A DNA stretch of 64,000 nucleotides from Cupriavidus necator (GTDB lineage Bacteria; Pseudomonadota; Gammaproteobacteria; Burkholderiales; Burkholderiaceae), in contig NZ_SROX01000004.1 in assembly GCF_013141915.1 (NCBI RefSeq), positions 339,158 through 403,157 of the forward strand, read 5' to 3'. Made by a program: the position numbers and the translations under genes. Positions 51,582 through 59,023 of the stretch are shown in pieces; within the stretch, counting starts at the first letter, position 1, and the number at the start of each line of letters is the position of its first letter. The notes under the pieces were generated by a model. The model was not told where the DNA came from. It did no database searches and worked only from the letters and a program-made list of their open reading frames with translations.

Positions 51582-53078
51582 TCAAAAGTCGGTTTGATAG
51601 TCGGTGATCGCAAACGAAGGGCGATTCGCCACTGGTTCTCGCTTGACAATCGCCTTACCTTCACCTGCACCGATCATAAGATACTGGTCCGCATCACAAA
51701 CGTGCGAATACATGTTTTTATTTGGCACGTCCTGGTAGCGCTCGGTGCCGCTGACCTGCATGCGCTTGTAGTGGTAGCCGCCCATGTAGCCCTTGCGCAG
51801 GACCGTGCAATCCGGGTGGATCAGCATACCGGGCTCGCCGTCGATCAGACGCGTCATCGGATCGCGCGCGGCCTCGATTCGCAGCGTGGGCGAGTTCGTG
51901 TAGGCGGGCAACGCCTTCACGCCGTGGGCCTCGAGCAGCTGGAACGTATTGCGCTCTTCCTCATCGCCGCCCTGGGACGCGTTGCCGGATGGATCGCCAG
52001 TGATGCTGCCGATCTTGAAGTTCGGATACTGCTCGGCCAGGTGCTTCTTGATGAGGCCGGCGAAGCGGATGATGCCCGCGCGATCGGTCACGACCTCGCT
52101 GCGCTTGCGCCACTGGCCGTTCGGCATGCGCTGGGCGAACACGGCAGCCGGCGTCAGCCCAAAGTCCATGCCGACGTGCAGCAGCAGTCGCGGGTTCGCC
52201 TCGAACGGGCGGCAGTGCAGCGTGTCGCTGTACTCCGGGTAGACCACCTTGCCGTCCATGACGAAGCCATACTGGCCATCGACATAGACCTTGATCCACT
52301 CCGGCTTCTTGCCGGCGCAGGCCTTCAGGTAGTAGCCGGGATCGAGGTTGTGCGTGTTCTCGGCGTTGGGCGCGCGGCCACCAGGCTGGGCGAACCATGC
52401 AAACAGGCTCTGATCCTGCCGAAGCGAACCCAGCTCGCGCAGCTTGCCCTCCAGCTCCGCATTCGTCTCCAGATCCTCCTGCGACGGCTCTTCCGCCATC
52501 CGGTACCACCAGTGATCGGTGTCCGGCGGGTTCGTGTCCATCAGGATCTGGGGGTCGGTGCAGCCGCCCTCTTCCCGCCGCGGATAACGGCTCACGCGGC
52601 CGGTCAGCCCGTCGAGCACCGCCTTCGGCACCTCGCGCGCCTCGTTGACCCACGCGTCTGACAGCTCCAGCGACAGCAGCTTGCGCACGTCGTCGGGCCG
52701 ATCCAGCGCGATAAAGATCACTTCCCAGTCGATCTTCTGCGCCGCGTCGACGATGTGGTGCGTCGGCGGGCTGGTGTCACGGTAGTTGCCGTAGCTCTGC
52801 GGAATCCACTGGTGCCAGGTCTTGATCGTGGTGGTGCGCAGCTCGGCGTAGGTGTTGCGGATGATCGCGGTGCGCCGGCGAATCCAGCCGTCGCGCTGGC
52901 GCTTCTGCTTCTGCAGGTTGCGCACCAGCTTCATGACGCAGCACACGGACTTGCCCGAGCCGACGGGGCCCCGGATGCCGGCCACAAAGGCGTCGGACAG
53001 GATGAACGCCTTCCCGACCGGGCCCGGCGGCTTGTAGTGGATCTCGTTGCCGGTCGAGCCGGTCAGATCCTGGCTCAT
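51582..53078 (-). CDS. Terminase large subunit
   Basis: A 498-residue packaging motor with ATPase and nuclease domains. Walker A is GPVGSGKS at residues 37-44 and the ATPase part continues through IIRNTYAELRTTTIKTWHQW and LELSDAWVNEAREVPKAVLD. The C-terminal RNase H-like nuclease starts near GMDFGLTPAAVFAQRM, whose Asp is the first metal ligand. It cuts and translocates phage DNA into the procapsid. Its ATG overlaps the preceding gene by four bases. Confidence 0.92.
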   Translation of the reverse strand: MSQDLTGSTGNEIHYKPPGPVGKAFILSDAFVAGIRGPVGSGKSVCCVMKLVRNLQKQKRQRDGWIRRRTAIIRNTYAELRTTTIKTWHQWIPQSYGNYRDTSPPTHHIVDAAQKIDWEVIFIALDRPDDVRKLLSLELSDAWVNEAREVPKAVLDGLTGRVSRYPRREEGGCTDPQILMDTNPPDTDHWWYRMAEEPSQEDLETNAELEGKLRELGSLRQDQSLFAWFAQPGGRAPNAENTHNLDPGYYLKACAGKKPEWIKVYVDGQYGFVMDGKVVYPEYSDTLHCRPFEANPRLLLHVGMDFGLTPAAVFAQRMPNGQWRKRSEVVTDRAGIIRFAGLIKKHLAEQYPNFKIGSITGDPSGNASQGGDEEERNTFQLLEAHGVKALPAYTNSPTLRIEAARDPMTRLIDGEPGMLIHPDCTVLRKGYMGGYHYKRMQVSGTERYQDVPNKNMYSHVCDADQYLMIGAGEGKAIVKREPVANRPSFAITDYQTDF

Positions 53079-53326
53079 TGCGCGCGGTCCCCTGGCAGCA
53101 CAGTGCGGCCATCGCCCGGCACAACAGGCCGCGTCAGGTTGGCGTCGCGCACGCGCAGCTTGCCGGCGCGCACGGCGAAGAACTTGGCGCACTCGGTCAC
53201 TGCGGTGATGAACCCGCCGAAGTCATCGAAGTAGCCGGTGAACTGGCATTCGTTGATCTCGACGTGCAGCGTCCAGGCGCGTTCGTGCACGGGGCTCTTG
53301 CGGATGAAGATGTCGGTGATTCGCAT
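53075..53326 (-). CDS. Small hypothetical phage protein
   Basis: An 83-residue basic protein (RITDIFIRKSPVHERAWTLH, TECAKFFAVRAGKLRVRDAN) between the terminase subunit genes. No family recognised. Confidence 0.5.
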   Translation of the reverse strand: MRITDIFIRKSPVHERAWTLHVEINECQFTGYFDDFGGFITAVTECAKFFAVRAGKLRVRDANLTRPVVPGDGRTVLPGDRAQ

Positions 53327-53329
53327 GGG

Positions 53330-53470
53330 TCAGTCTTTCTTCAGGATCAGGACGACGAGCAGAACCCAGAACAACAGTTCGCCCAGGTTTATTTCTAGGG
53401 TGACGCGCTTCTCGCGCCACGCTTGGCGGATGTTCCAGTAGATGCCAGCGACGATCTCGATAAGCTTCAT
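53330..53470 (-). CDS. Single-span membrane micro-protein
   Basis: A 46-residue protein: amphipathic N-terminus (MKLIEIVAGIYWNIRQAWRE) and one membrane helix near the C-terminus (LGELLFWVLLVVLILKKD). It sits tightly between two packaging genes (3 bases on each side). A late membrane or holin-regulator role is possible. Confidence 0.5.
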   Translation of the reverse strand: MKLIEIVAGIYWNIRQAWREKRVTLEINLGELLFWVLLVVLILKKD

Positions 53471-53473
53471 GGG

Positions 53474-53953
53474 TCAGTCCAGGTGTAGGTGAATGTGCAG
53501 CGGCGAGCTATCCCCGTCGCCGTCCTTGTAGAGGCCGAGGTGCTTCTCGAGCGCGGTGAGCGATGCACCCTTGTCGGCCAGCTTGATCTTCGTGATGCGT
53601 CCGCTCTCAGTCTCGAAGCCGGCGACAGCCGCGGCGGTGTCCTCGTCCATCTCATGCACCGCCAGCGGCGTGCCGTCGGGCTTGAACATCTTGCGTGGAT
53701 CGAGGAACGCCAGGCGCGCGCGCTCCAGCAGCACGCGCTCGGCGGTGATCTCCAGCTTGTTGAGCACCTTGCCGATCTTGGCCTCGATGGCGGCCTTCAC
53801 GTGAGGGTTCTGCATCAGCCGGTTACTGTGCACGCGCGCGCTGTTGGCAGAGTAGCCGGCGCGGATGCAGGCCTGCAGCGCGTTCTGGTCGACGAGGTAC
53901 TCGGCCACGAAGCGCTTCATCTTGTCGTTGAGACCGTCCTTGATCTTCGGCAT
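53474..53953 (-). CDS. Terminase small subunit
   Basis: A 159-residue DNA-recognition subunit with the Terminase_2 signature: LNDKMKRFVAEYLVDQNALQ, ACIRAGYSANSARVHSNRLM, NPHVKAAIEAKI. It binds the pac or cos site and loads the large subunit. The ATG at 53953 overlaps the upstream stop (ATGA), supporting this start. Confidence 0.88.
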   Translation of the reverse strand: MPKIKDGLNDKMKRFVAEYLVDQNALQACIRAGYSANSARVHSNRLMQNPHVKAAIEAKIGKVLNKLEITAERVLLERARLAFLDPRKMFKPDGTPLAVHEMDEDTAAAVAGFETESGRITKIKLADKGASLTALEKHLGLYKDGDGDSSPLHIHLHLD

Positions 53954-54291
53954 CACGACCCCCTAGGCAGGTCACGCCCGCGCAGCCAGTCCATCACCCG
54001 CTTCACTTCCATCACCTCTTCCAGGTCGTACAGCACGCGCCTGCCCTGACGGACGGGCCGCGGCCGGTAGTTCTTCTCGCGCGTGCGACCGATGAGTCCG
54101 TTGACGCTGAGGTTCAGCAACTCAGCGGCTTCTTCTCGACCGATCAGCACGCGCTCTTTCATGGCCTCATCCGAAAAGAGCGCTATCTGGAGGTGGCGCG
54201 TCGTCACCGGCATGTCGGCGAGGGCGACGGATGAGCGCAGTCCAGACCAGGTGCGGCCGGACTGGGAAGTTGAGGTGAGCAGGCATTGCAT
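53953..54291 (-). CDS. Small DNA-binding protein (AlpA/MerR-like helix-turn-helix)
   Basis: A 112-residue protein whose C-terminal part reads as a winged helix: LIGREEAAELLNLSVNGLIG, RTREKNYRPRPVRQGRRVLY, DLEEVMEV. This is the excisionase/AlpA type fold. Being the first gene of the packaging set, it may help DNA recognition or late control. Start 54291 has AGGA 6 bases upstream; an internal ATG at 54213 lacks one. Confidence 0.6.
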   Translation of the reverse strand: MQCLLTSTSQSGRTWSGLRSSVALADMPVTTRHLQIALFSDEAMKERVLIGREEAAELLNLSVNGLIGRTREKNYRPRPVRQGRRVLYDLEEVMEVKRVMDWLRGRDLPRGS

Positions 54292-54292
54292 G

Positions 54293-54505
54293 TCAGTCCT
54301 GGTACTGGCGACGGCTCTCAGAATTGGGCACGACCGGCACGAGAGCTCCGTCATTGGCCACGTAGAGGGCGCCGTTCAGATAGCCCTCGGGCAGCGGGGC
54401 ATCGCCCAGCTTGCCCATGGCGATGAGGCACATGATGAGCACGCCGAAGCCGACGCCGATTGCGAAGGCGCCGGCCACGGCAACGTAGACGAGGTAGGCG
54501 GTCAT
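54293..54505 (-). CDS. Small membrane protein
   Basis: A 70-residue protein with one N-terminal membrane segment (AYLVYVAVAGAFAIGVGFGV, LIMCLIAM) and a short soluble tail. GGAGAGGAC precedes the ATG, which overlaps the preceding micro-gene stop (ATGA). Confidence 0.6.
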   Translation of the reverse strand: MTAYLVYVAVAGAFAIGVGFGVLIMCLIAMGKLGDAPLPEGYLNGALYVANDGALVPVVPNSESRRQYQD

Positions 54506-54600
54506 AGTCCTCTCCAGAAGGCGTACCAGAGAAACAGCTCTACGCCGGCGACGCATGCGCCGAGCACCAGGCCGATGGTGAATGCGATGCGGTAGGTCAT
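54502..54600 (-). CDS. Membrane micro-protein (32 residues)
   Basis: Encodes MTYRIAFTIGLVLGACVAGV then ELFLWYAFWRGL: one membrane helix and a C-terminal LWYAFWRGL. Its stop overlaps the next ATG (ATGA), and a ribosome site (CGAGGAGTC) precedes it. It shares the ending with the 18-residue ORF just upstream. Confidence 0.5.
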   Translation of the reverse strand: MTYRIAFTIGLVLGACVAGVELFLWYAFWRGL

Positions 54601-54602
54601 GG

Positions 54603-54659
54603 TCAGACTCCTCGAAAGATCACGTACCAGAAAAACAGCGGAAGCATAAAAAGCGGCAT
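54603..54659 (-). CDS. Possible 18-residue membrane micro-protein
   Basis: Encodes MPLFMLPLFFWYVIFRGV, wholly hydrophobic. It lies in a run of tightly spaced genes, and its end (FWYVIFRGV) resembles the next gene (LWYAFWRGL). GGAG lies upstream. Too short to be certain. Confidence 0.3.
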   Translation of the reverse strand: MPLFMLPLFFWYVIFRGV

Positions 54660-54660
54660 G

Positions 54661-54879
54661 TCAGTTCTCCAACCCACACAGCCAGTCGAGGCTGCAGTCC
54701 AACACCTGGGCCATGGCGATGAGGGAATCCAGCCTCGGCACCCTGCCCCTGTTCTCGTAGCCGGTGACCATGCACACGGCAACACCCACGCGGTCAGCGA
54801 ACGTCTCCAAGTCCATGCCGCGCTCCCTCCGCGCCTGCTTGAGTCGTTCACCGAACGGGGTGCTGCCGTGGGCGTGCAT
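54661..54879 (-). CDS. Small XRE-family regulator
   Basis: A 72-residue Cro/CI-type helix-turn-helix: FGERLKQARRERGMDLETFA, DRVGVAVCMVTGYENRGRVP, RLDSLIAMAQVLDCSLDWLC. It has only the DNA-binding domain. Standing between the early and packaging genes, it may govern the switch to late expression. Confidence 0.78.
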   Translation of the reverse strand: MHAHGSTPFGERLKQARRERGMDLETFADRVGVAVCMVTGYENRGRVPRLDSLIAMAQVLDCSLDWLCGLEN

Positions 54880-54883
54880 GGCG

Positions 54884-55273
54884 TCAGCCTTCGCAGGCGA
54901 TCAAGCAGGCGTCCTTGATCGCGGCTTCGTGCAGCATCTGCTTCAGCAGGTAGCCTTCGAGCGCCCAGACCTTGTTGACGGCGTTCTGGCGCGCGATCTT
55001 GCGGCCGATCTCGGCATCGAAGTTATCCGGGCTGGCGCAGGCCGACTCGCCGGTCACCGTGAAGCCGTTGCGCAGCACCAGCACGCAGAAGGTCAGCAGG
55101 TCCAATTCCTTCGGCGTGGCCTGCCATTCCGGCCCCCTCGTCTCGCCCACAAGCGCTTGGCTGGCAGTGAAATAGTGCTCGCTGGCGATGACTGCCTCGA
55201 TGCGATCCGGCGTGACGCGCGGCGCGGTCTTGCCCTTCGCCTGGATTTCCTGCTCGATGGCTTGGTCGTTCAT
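54884..55273 (-). CDS. N4 gp49 / Sf6 gene 66 family protein
   Basis: A 129-residue protein with the family signature: IEAVIASEHYFTASQALVGE, LDLLTFCVLVLRNGFTVTGE, SACASPDNFDAEIGRKIARQ, WALEGYLLKQML. Found in many phages; function unknown. It ends the early part of the leftward operon. Confidence 0.85.
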   Translation of the reverse strand: MNDQAIEQEIQAKGKTAPRVTPDRIEAVIASEHYFTASQALVGETRGPEWQATPKELDLLTFCVLVLRNGFTVTGESACASPDNFDAEIGRKIARQNAVNKVWALEGYLLKQMLHEAAIKDACLIACEG

Positions 55274-55276
55274 GGG

Positions 55277-55903
55277 TCATTGCTCCTGTTGAATGCCGTA
55301 GCTCAGGATCGCCAGAGCGTCGGCATGGTTGTCGTCGATGACCTTGATGCCGCGGCGCTCGGCCTCGGCGATCATCTCGGGCTTCTTGGCACGGCCGTTG
55401 CCGGTCCAGTGCTTCTTCGCGGTGGCCACAGCCACGCCGTGCATCGGGATGTTGTTGGCCGCGCACCAGGCTTCGAGCATCGCCATGTAGCCGCCGTAGA
55501 CGTGCGCTGCGGTCGTGCCGGTGTGGCTGCACACCCGCTCGAAGTACACGGCCTGCACACCGCCAGCCTCGCGTGCTGTCGCGGTCAGCCACTCACGGAA
55601 GGCGATCCAGCGCCGGCCGTTGCCGCCGAGCTTGGCCGGATCGAGGCGGAAGCTGCCGGAGCGCACAGCACCGCCACGCGGGGCCAGCGCCCAGCCGGTG
55701 GTAGTGCCGAGATCCAGGGCGAGCACGGTGAGGTTGCAGGCTGCAAATGCGCGTGCGCGCGCGATGGGTGCGGGAGCGGCGGACTCTGCGATCAGCTTCG
55801 CAAGGACCGTGGATGCACACTGGCACCCAGCGATCCCCCGCTTGGCGCAGAGTTCGCAGAAAGCTCGATCCGCCGCCGTGATCGTCTCGAACAGGTCGGT
55901 CAT
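55277..55903 (-). CDS. RuvC-like resolvase with an N-terminal cysteine motif
   Basis: A 208-residue RNase H-fold nuclease. Likely metal ligands are Asp64 in VLALDLGTTTGWAL, Glu122 in AVYFERV, and the Asp pair near 191 and 195 in VIDDNHADALAI. A preceding CELCAKRGIAGCQC (residues 17-30) could bind zinc and is not part of standard RuvC. It would resolve four-way or branched DNA during recombination or before packaging. Confidence 0.75.
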   Translation of the reverse strand: MTDLFETITAADRAFCELCAKRGIAGCQCASTVLAKLIAESAAPAPIARARAFAACNLTVLALDLGTTTGWALAPRGGAVRSGSFRLDPAKLGGNGRRWIAFREWLTATAREAGGVQAVYFERVCSHTGTTAAHVYGGYMAMLEAWCAANNIPMHGVAVATAKKHWTGNGRAKKPEMIAEAERRGIKVIDDNHADALAILSYGIQQEQ

Positions 55904-56430
55904 TGCGAGAACTCCGGCAGCAGCGACGCGGCAGTCTGCGGGCCGGTGGCCGCCGCGCGCGTCTCGGGTTGTTGGGCCTGGGGGATGCCGTTCACACACT
56001 CGCGAAACAGCGTGTTGCGCAGGCGCATGGCCCACAGCGGCAGGTGCTCGGCCTCATCCCGCTCGACGAAGCGCTCGACCATCTCGCCGGTGTGGCGGTC
56101 CCGGTACGGGTGGGCCAGCGTGACTTTCATCGGCACCAGGTCGGGCCGGCCGATCTTGGGCATGTACATCGCCGCGGCGTGCGCCCAGCCCTTGAACGGG
56201 TCAGTGTTCATCGCCCGGTGCGTGGCGCGGATGAGCTTGATGCGCTGGTTCAGCCTGGCGGTGACCTCCTGCCACTGAGTGATGTCGGCGAAGGCGTGGC
56301 AGTCGCAGACCCAGTCGGTGCCGACCTTGATGCCGGCCCACATCGGGCAGCCGTAGGCGGAGCACTGGCCGGGCTTGTGGCGGTGCGCCGGGACGTCTGG
56401 CGCATTCATCGGGGTGCGGTCGAGGGTCAT
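55900..56430 (-). CDS. Hypothetical phage protein with a cysteine/histidine cluster
   Basis: A 176-residue protein. The N-terminal half has a likely zinc site (CSAYGCPMWAG and WVCDCHAFAD); the rest is helical (VTARLNQRIKLIRATHRAMN, LPLWAMRLRNTLFRECVNGI). GGAGAATCAC precedes the ATG. It overlaps the resolvase gene by ATGA, so a replication or recombination role is likely by context only. Confidence 0.55.
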   Translation of the reverse strand: MTLDRTPMNAPDVPAHRHKPGQCSAYGCPMWAGIKVGTDWVCDCHAFADITQWQEVTARLNQRIKLIRATHRAMNTDPFKGWAHAAAMYMPKIGRPDLVPMKVTLAHPYRDRHTGEMVERFVERDEAEHLPLWAMRLRNTLFRECVNGIPQAQQPETRAAATGPQTAASLLPEFSQ

Positions 56431-56454
56431 GTGATTCTCCAGCCTTTTCCAGCG

Positions 56455-57519
56455 TCAGGCGGCGACGCGTGATTGCGCTTCGATGGCCTGCTGGATGCGG
56501 GCCTTGAACGCGTGCGTGTCCTCACCGGGGCGCGCGTCGGGAATGCCAAGCTCGCGGGCTTTCGCGCACATGGCCTCATTCGTTCGCCACCAGGCATCCT
56601 GCGGTTTCGGTCGCGGCGCTGGCGGGTTCAGGATCTCGGCCAGAATCGGCTGCAGGTAGTTCGGGCTGATCGGCTGCGGCGCGGGCTTGCGGTCCCGAGC
56701 GATCTCGACCGCAGAACGCAGTTGGTCGTCCGTGGCGCCGGTGTTGGCGAAGGTCATGGCCATCGGGTGAGCACCGGTCATGGGCGAGACACCCAGCGAG
56801 CGGAGCAGGACAGCGACCTGGACGTGCCTTTCGGCCTCGCCTTCAGGCTCAGCGGCGCGCGACTGAGGGACGTTGTTATGCTGCTGCTCTTGGTTTTTTA
56901 CTTCTCCCTTACCTGTCCCTTCCCTTACCTGTCCCTTAAGAGCTTTTTCTGGCGGAGTTCCGTCGGAATAATCTTCGAATCCAGCGGAAGGCGGCTTCGT
57001 TCCACCGGAATCATGTTTCTTTTCCGCCGGAACGATCTTCGATTCCAGCGGACGCCCCATTGATTTCCACTCATCGAACGACGGCCAGACGACGGAAGGC
57101 AGCCCGCTTTCCTCGCGCTTCTTGTTCAATTTCCGGAGGCGGTCCACCAGCTTGTCGTATGCGTGCTGGAGCTTAGAGTCCCACGATTCGCGTGCTTTCT
57201 CGCACACAACGGGGTGGTAAAGACGTTCGTCGGCGCATTTAATCCAGCCACGCAATGCGCCTTCCTTGATCTTCAGCCACTCGCCAACAGCACGGCCATA
57301 GCCAGCCAGTGAGGCAAGAGAGCGATCATCGTTGGGGAGGGATCCGGCGGGCACCTGGTGCCAGGCCGCGCACCACAGCATCACCGCGCTGCGGAATTCC
57401 TCGCCGCTCACCATGACGGCGATGTCGCTATCACGCAGACGCACAACGTCGAGGGGCATGAATTGGAAATCGCGCAGATCGCAGTCGGCCGGCGTAAGAG
57501 GTTCAGGCAAATCCGTCAT
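56455..57519 (-). CDS. DUF1376 phage replication protein
   Basis: A 354-residue protein with an N-terminal DUF1376 domain: FQFMPLDVVRLRDSDIAVMV, VMLWCAAWHQVPAGSLPNDD, WLKIKEGALRGWIKCADERL, YHPVVCEKA. Such proteins are thought to be phage replication initiators or primosome organisers. The middle (about 155-215) is a disordered Lys/Glu/Gln linker and is AT-richer than its surroundings. The C-terminal part may recruit a helicase. Confidence 0.75.
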   Translation of the reverse strand: MTDLPEPLTPADCDLRDFQFMPLDVVRLRDSDIAVMVSGEEFRSAVMLWCAAWHQVPAGSLPNDDRSLASLAGYGRAVGEWLKIKEGALRGWIKCADERLYHPVVCEKARESWDSKLQHAYDKLVDRLRKLNKKREESGLPSVVWPSFDEWKSMGRPLESKIVPAEKKHDSGGTKPPSAGFEDYSDGTPPEKALKGQVREGTGKGEVKNQEQQHNNVPQSRAAEPEGEAERHVQVAVLLRSLGVSPMTGAHPMAMTFANTGATDDQLRSAVEIARDRKPAPQPISPNYLQPILAEILNPPAPRPKPQDAWWRTNEAMCAKARELGIPDARPGEDTHAFKARIQQAIEAQSRVAA

Positions 57520-57520
57520 G

Positions 57521-57838
57521 TCACCCCTGCCCGCCCATCCGCTGGAACTGGCGCGCTTCCAGATACTTCAGCGCCATGCTTTCCAGGGCATTCAGCTCAA
57601 TGCGATCCACCACCATCGAATCGGTCGGAGCAATCTGCAGGCCGACCGCGGCGAGCAGTTGGGACCAGCGCTGCAGGTCTTCGAGCGTGCGGCTGATGGT
57701 GCTGGCCGACACGCCCATGCAAGTCGCTGCATGCGCCTGTGTCACACGTGCAACCGCGCGCAAGACCTCGGCCTCGTTGCGTGCACTGAGCTTCCGTGTG
57801 CTTTCAAGCTGTTCAGCCGAAACTGATTCCGTGCTCAT
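57521..57838 (-). CDS. CII-like transcriptional activator
   Basis: A 105-residue protein. The segment ARNEAEVLRAVARVTQAHAA, TCMGVSASTISRTLEDLQRW follows the plan of lambda CII (helix-turn-helix near residues 33-55), and it lies directly after the cro-like gene as cII does. It would promote lysogeny by activating repressor and integrase promoters. Confidence 0.75.
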   Translation of the reverse strand: MSTESVSAEQLESTRKLSARNEAEVLRAVARVTQAHAATCMGVSASTISRTLEDLQRWSQLLAAVGLQIAPTDSMVVDRIELNALESMALKYLEARQFQRMGGQG

Positions 57839-57850
57839 GACGGGCTCCGG

Positions 57851-58063
57851 TCAGGCGGCAACAGCCTGGCCCCAGATATCGGGGCGCAGATCAGCGAGCT
57901 TCAGCCGAGGCTCAGCGGCAACGAGCTTCAGCGCCAGGGTCGTGCCGGTTTGGCGATGGCCGTTGGCGCAGAGGCGGAGGTACTCCTCGGACGTGCCGAT
58001 CTTCTCCGCGAGGGCGCGGCGCTCCTTCGGCTTAGTCGCTTCGAAATAGGCTTTCAGGTCCAT
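57851..58063 (-). CDS. Cro-like repressor
   Basis: A 70-residue helix-turn-helix protein (LKAYFEATKPKERRALAEKI, GTSEEYLRLCANGHRQTGTT) of the YdaS/Cro type. First gene of the leftward operon, divergent from the CI-like gene. AGGA lies 8 bases before the ATG, inside one arm of an inverted repeat. Confidence 0.8.
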   Translation of the reverse strand: MDLKAYFEATKPKERRALAEKIGTSEEYLRLCANGHRQTGTTLALKLVAAEPRLKLADLRPDIWGQAVAA

Positions 58064-58071
58064 TGTTCTGT

Positions 58072-58092
58072 CCTGCAAAAGTGGTTTGCAGG
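58072..58092. promoter_or_regulatory. Operator or ribosome-site hairpin before cro
   Basis: CCTGCAAA and TTTGCAGG, perfect 8-base arms with a 5-base gap. It lies just downstream of the cro -10, so a bound repressor would block transcription; in the mRNA it would also fold over part of the ribosome site (CAGGA). Confidence 0.6.
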
Positions 58093-58095
58093 AGA

Positions 58096-58123
58096 ACTAT
58101 AGCACAGTGATACGGTAAATCAA
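58096..58123 (-). promoter_or_regulatory. Early leftward promoter (PR equivalent)
   Basis: On the minus strand TTGATT, 16 bases, TATAGT, the best promoter consensus in the prophage, directed at the cro-cII-replication operon. Confidence 0.7.
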
Positions 58124-58160
58124 TCTCCGTGCTTGTATATCAAGGTGAATGGAGTCGCTA

Positions 58161-58592
58161 ATGTCCGCAACCATGCAGAAGGTCAAAACGAACGCGGAAA
58201 TCAGGCGGGAGAACGCCAGGCTCCTGGCCAACGAAGTGGGCCAGCCGGCCGATCTCGCACGCCGATTGGGTATGTCGGATTCACAGATGGGACAGCTGAT
58301 CGGGCGCAACCCGGTCCGGAACATCGGGCCACGGGTCGCGCGGCGGATTGAAGAGGTGTGCGGCAAGCCAGAAGGCTGGCTCGACGTCGAGCACTTTGAA
58401 GTGGAGCCTGGGTCGCTCCGTGATCTGCAGTTGCAGGAGGCCCGCCGGATCCTGGAGGGCATGTCCGATGCTGATTTGTCCCAGGCACTGGGCTGGCTGC
58501 AGGCCCACGCCGGGCCCACGCAGGCGCGCGAGCATGCACCGATCCGGTTCAGCGGGGCCCATGTGGCCTCAAAGCACCGCGCCGTAAAGTGA
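58161..58592 (+). CDS. CI-like repressor, short form
   Basis: A 143-residue protein with an N-terminal helix-turn-helix (AEIRRENARLLANEVGQPAD, LARRLGMSDSQMGQLIGRNP) and a helical C-terminus (LQEARRILEGMSDADLSQAL). It is divergent from the cro-like gene, so it is the probable lysogeny repressor. The S24 self-cleavage domain of lambda CI is absent. GGAG 6 bases before the ATG at 58161 favours this start over ATG 58149. Confidence 0.8.
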   Translation: MSATMQKVKTNAEIRRENARLLANEVGQPADLARRLGMSDSQMGQLIGRNPVRNIGPRVARRIEEVCGKPEGWLDVEHFEVEPGSLRDLQLQEARRILEGMSDADLSQALGWLQAHAGPTQAREHAPIRFSGAHVASKHRAVK

Positions 58593-58620
58593 TTCTTAAA
58601 TCAGATTTAAGCACCACTTT
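58586..58620. repeat. Extended palindrome after the repressor gene
   Basis: CTTAAAT-CAG-ATTTAAG (58595-58611) is flanked by AAAGTG and CACTTT as an outer arm. It overlaps the end of the repressor gene. It could be an operator or weak terminator; no T-tract follows. Confidence 0.4.
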
Positions 58621-58698
58621 GTAGCGTTACGCTTGAGTCGTATGCCTTAATTACCCCACAAAAGGCGGGCCACCCGGAGTCCGCATTGTCGGGGTCAC

Positions 58699-58911
58699 AT
58701 GTCCAATGTCATTGATCTGGCGCAGCATCGTGCACAGCGCGCGAGGCCGCCAGACGAGGGATCCACGCAGAAACACGCCATCCTGATCGAGCTGCAACCC
58801 GACGGCAGCTACGAGGTCACGATCAGTGGCGCCTACGCAGAATCCCTCCCCAAAGCAGTCCATCACCTGGCCGACGTTATCGTTCGGCTAACCCCCTCCC
58901 TCTCTCACTGA
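58699..58911 (+). CDS. Small hypothetical phage protein
   Basis: A 70-residue protein (NVIDLAQHRAQRARPPDEGS, HAILIELQPDGSYEVTISGA). Weak ribosome site. No family recognised. Confidence 0.5.
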   Translation: MSNVIDLAQHRAQRARPPDEGSTQKHAILIELQPDGSYEVTISGAYAESLPKAVHHLADVIVRLTPSLSH

Positions 58912-58960
58912 GGCTTTAGCAGCCAGTGCGCAGCCGTGCGCATTTACTCAATCATGTTGC

Positions 58961-58989
58961 TTGCCTTTTCTGTATCGTCTTGCTACAGT
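58961..58989 (+). promoter_or_regulatory. Rightward early promoter (PL equivalent)
   Basis: TTGCCT, 17 bases, TACAGT (58984-58989), 35 bases before the gene at 59024; it would drive the recombination operon. Confidence 0.6.
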
Positions 58990-59023
58990 AGCTCCATCAA
59001 AGCGAAACACCCAGGAGCGAGCG

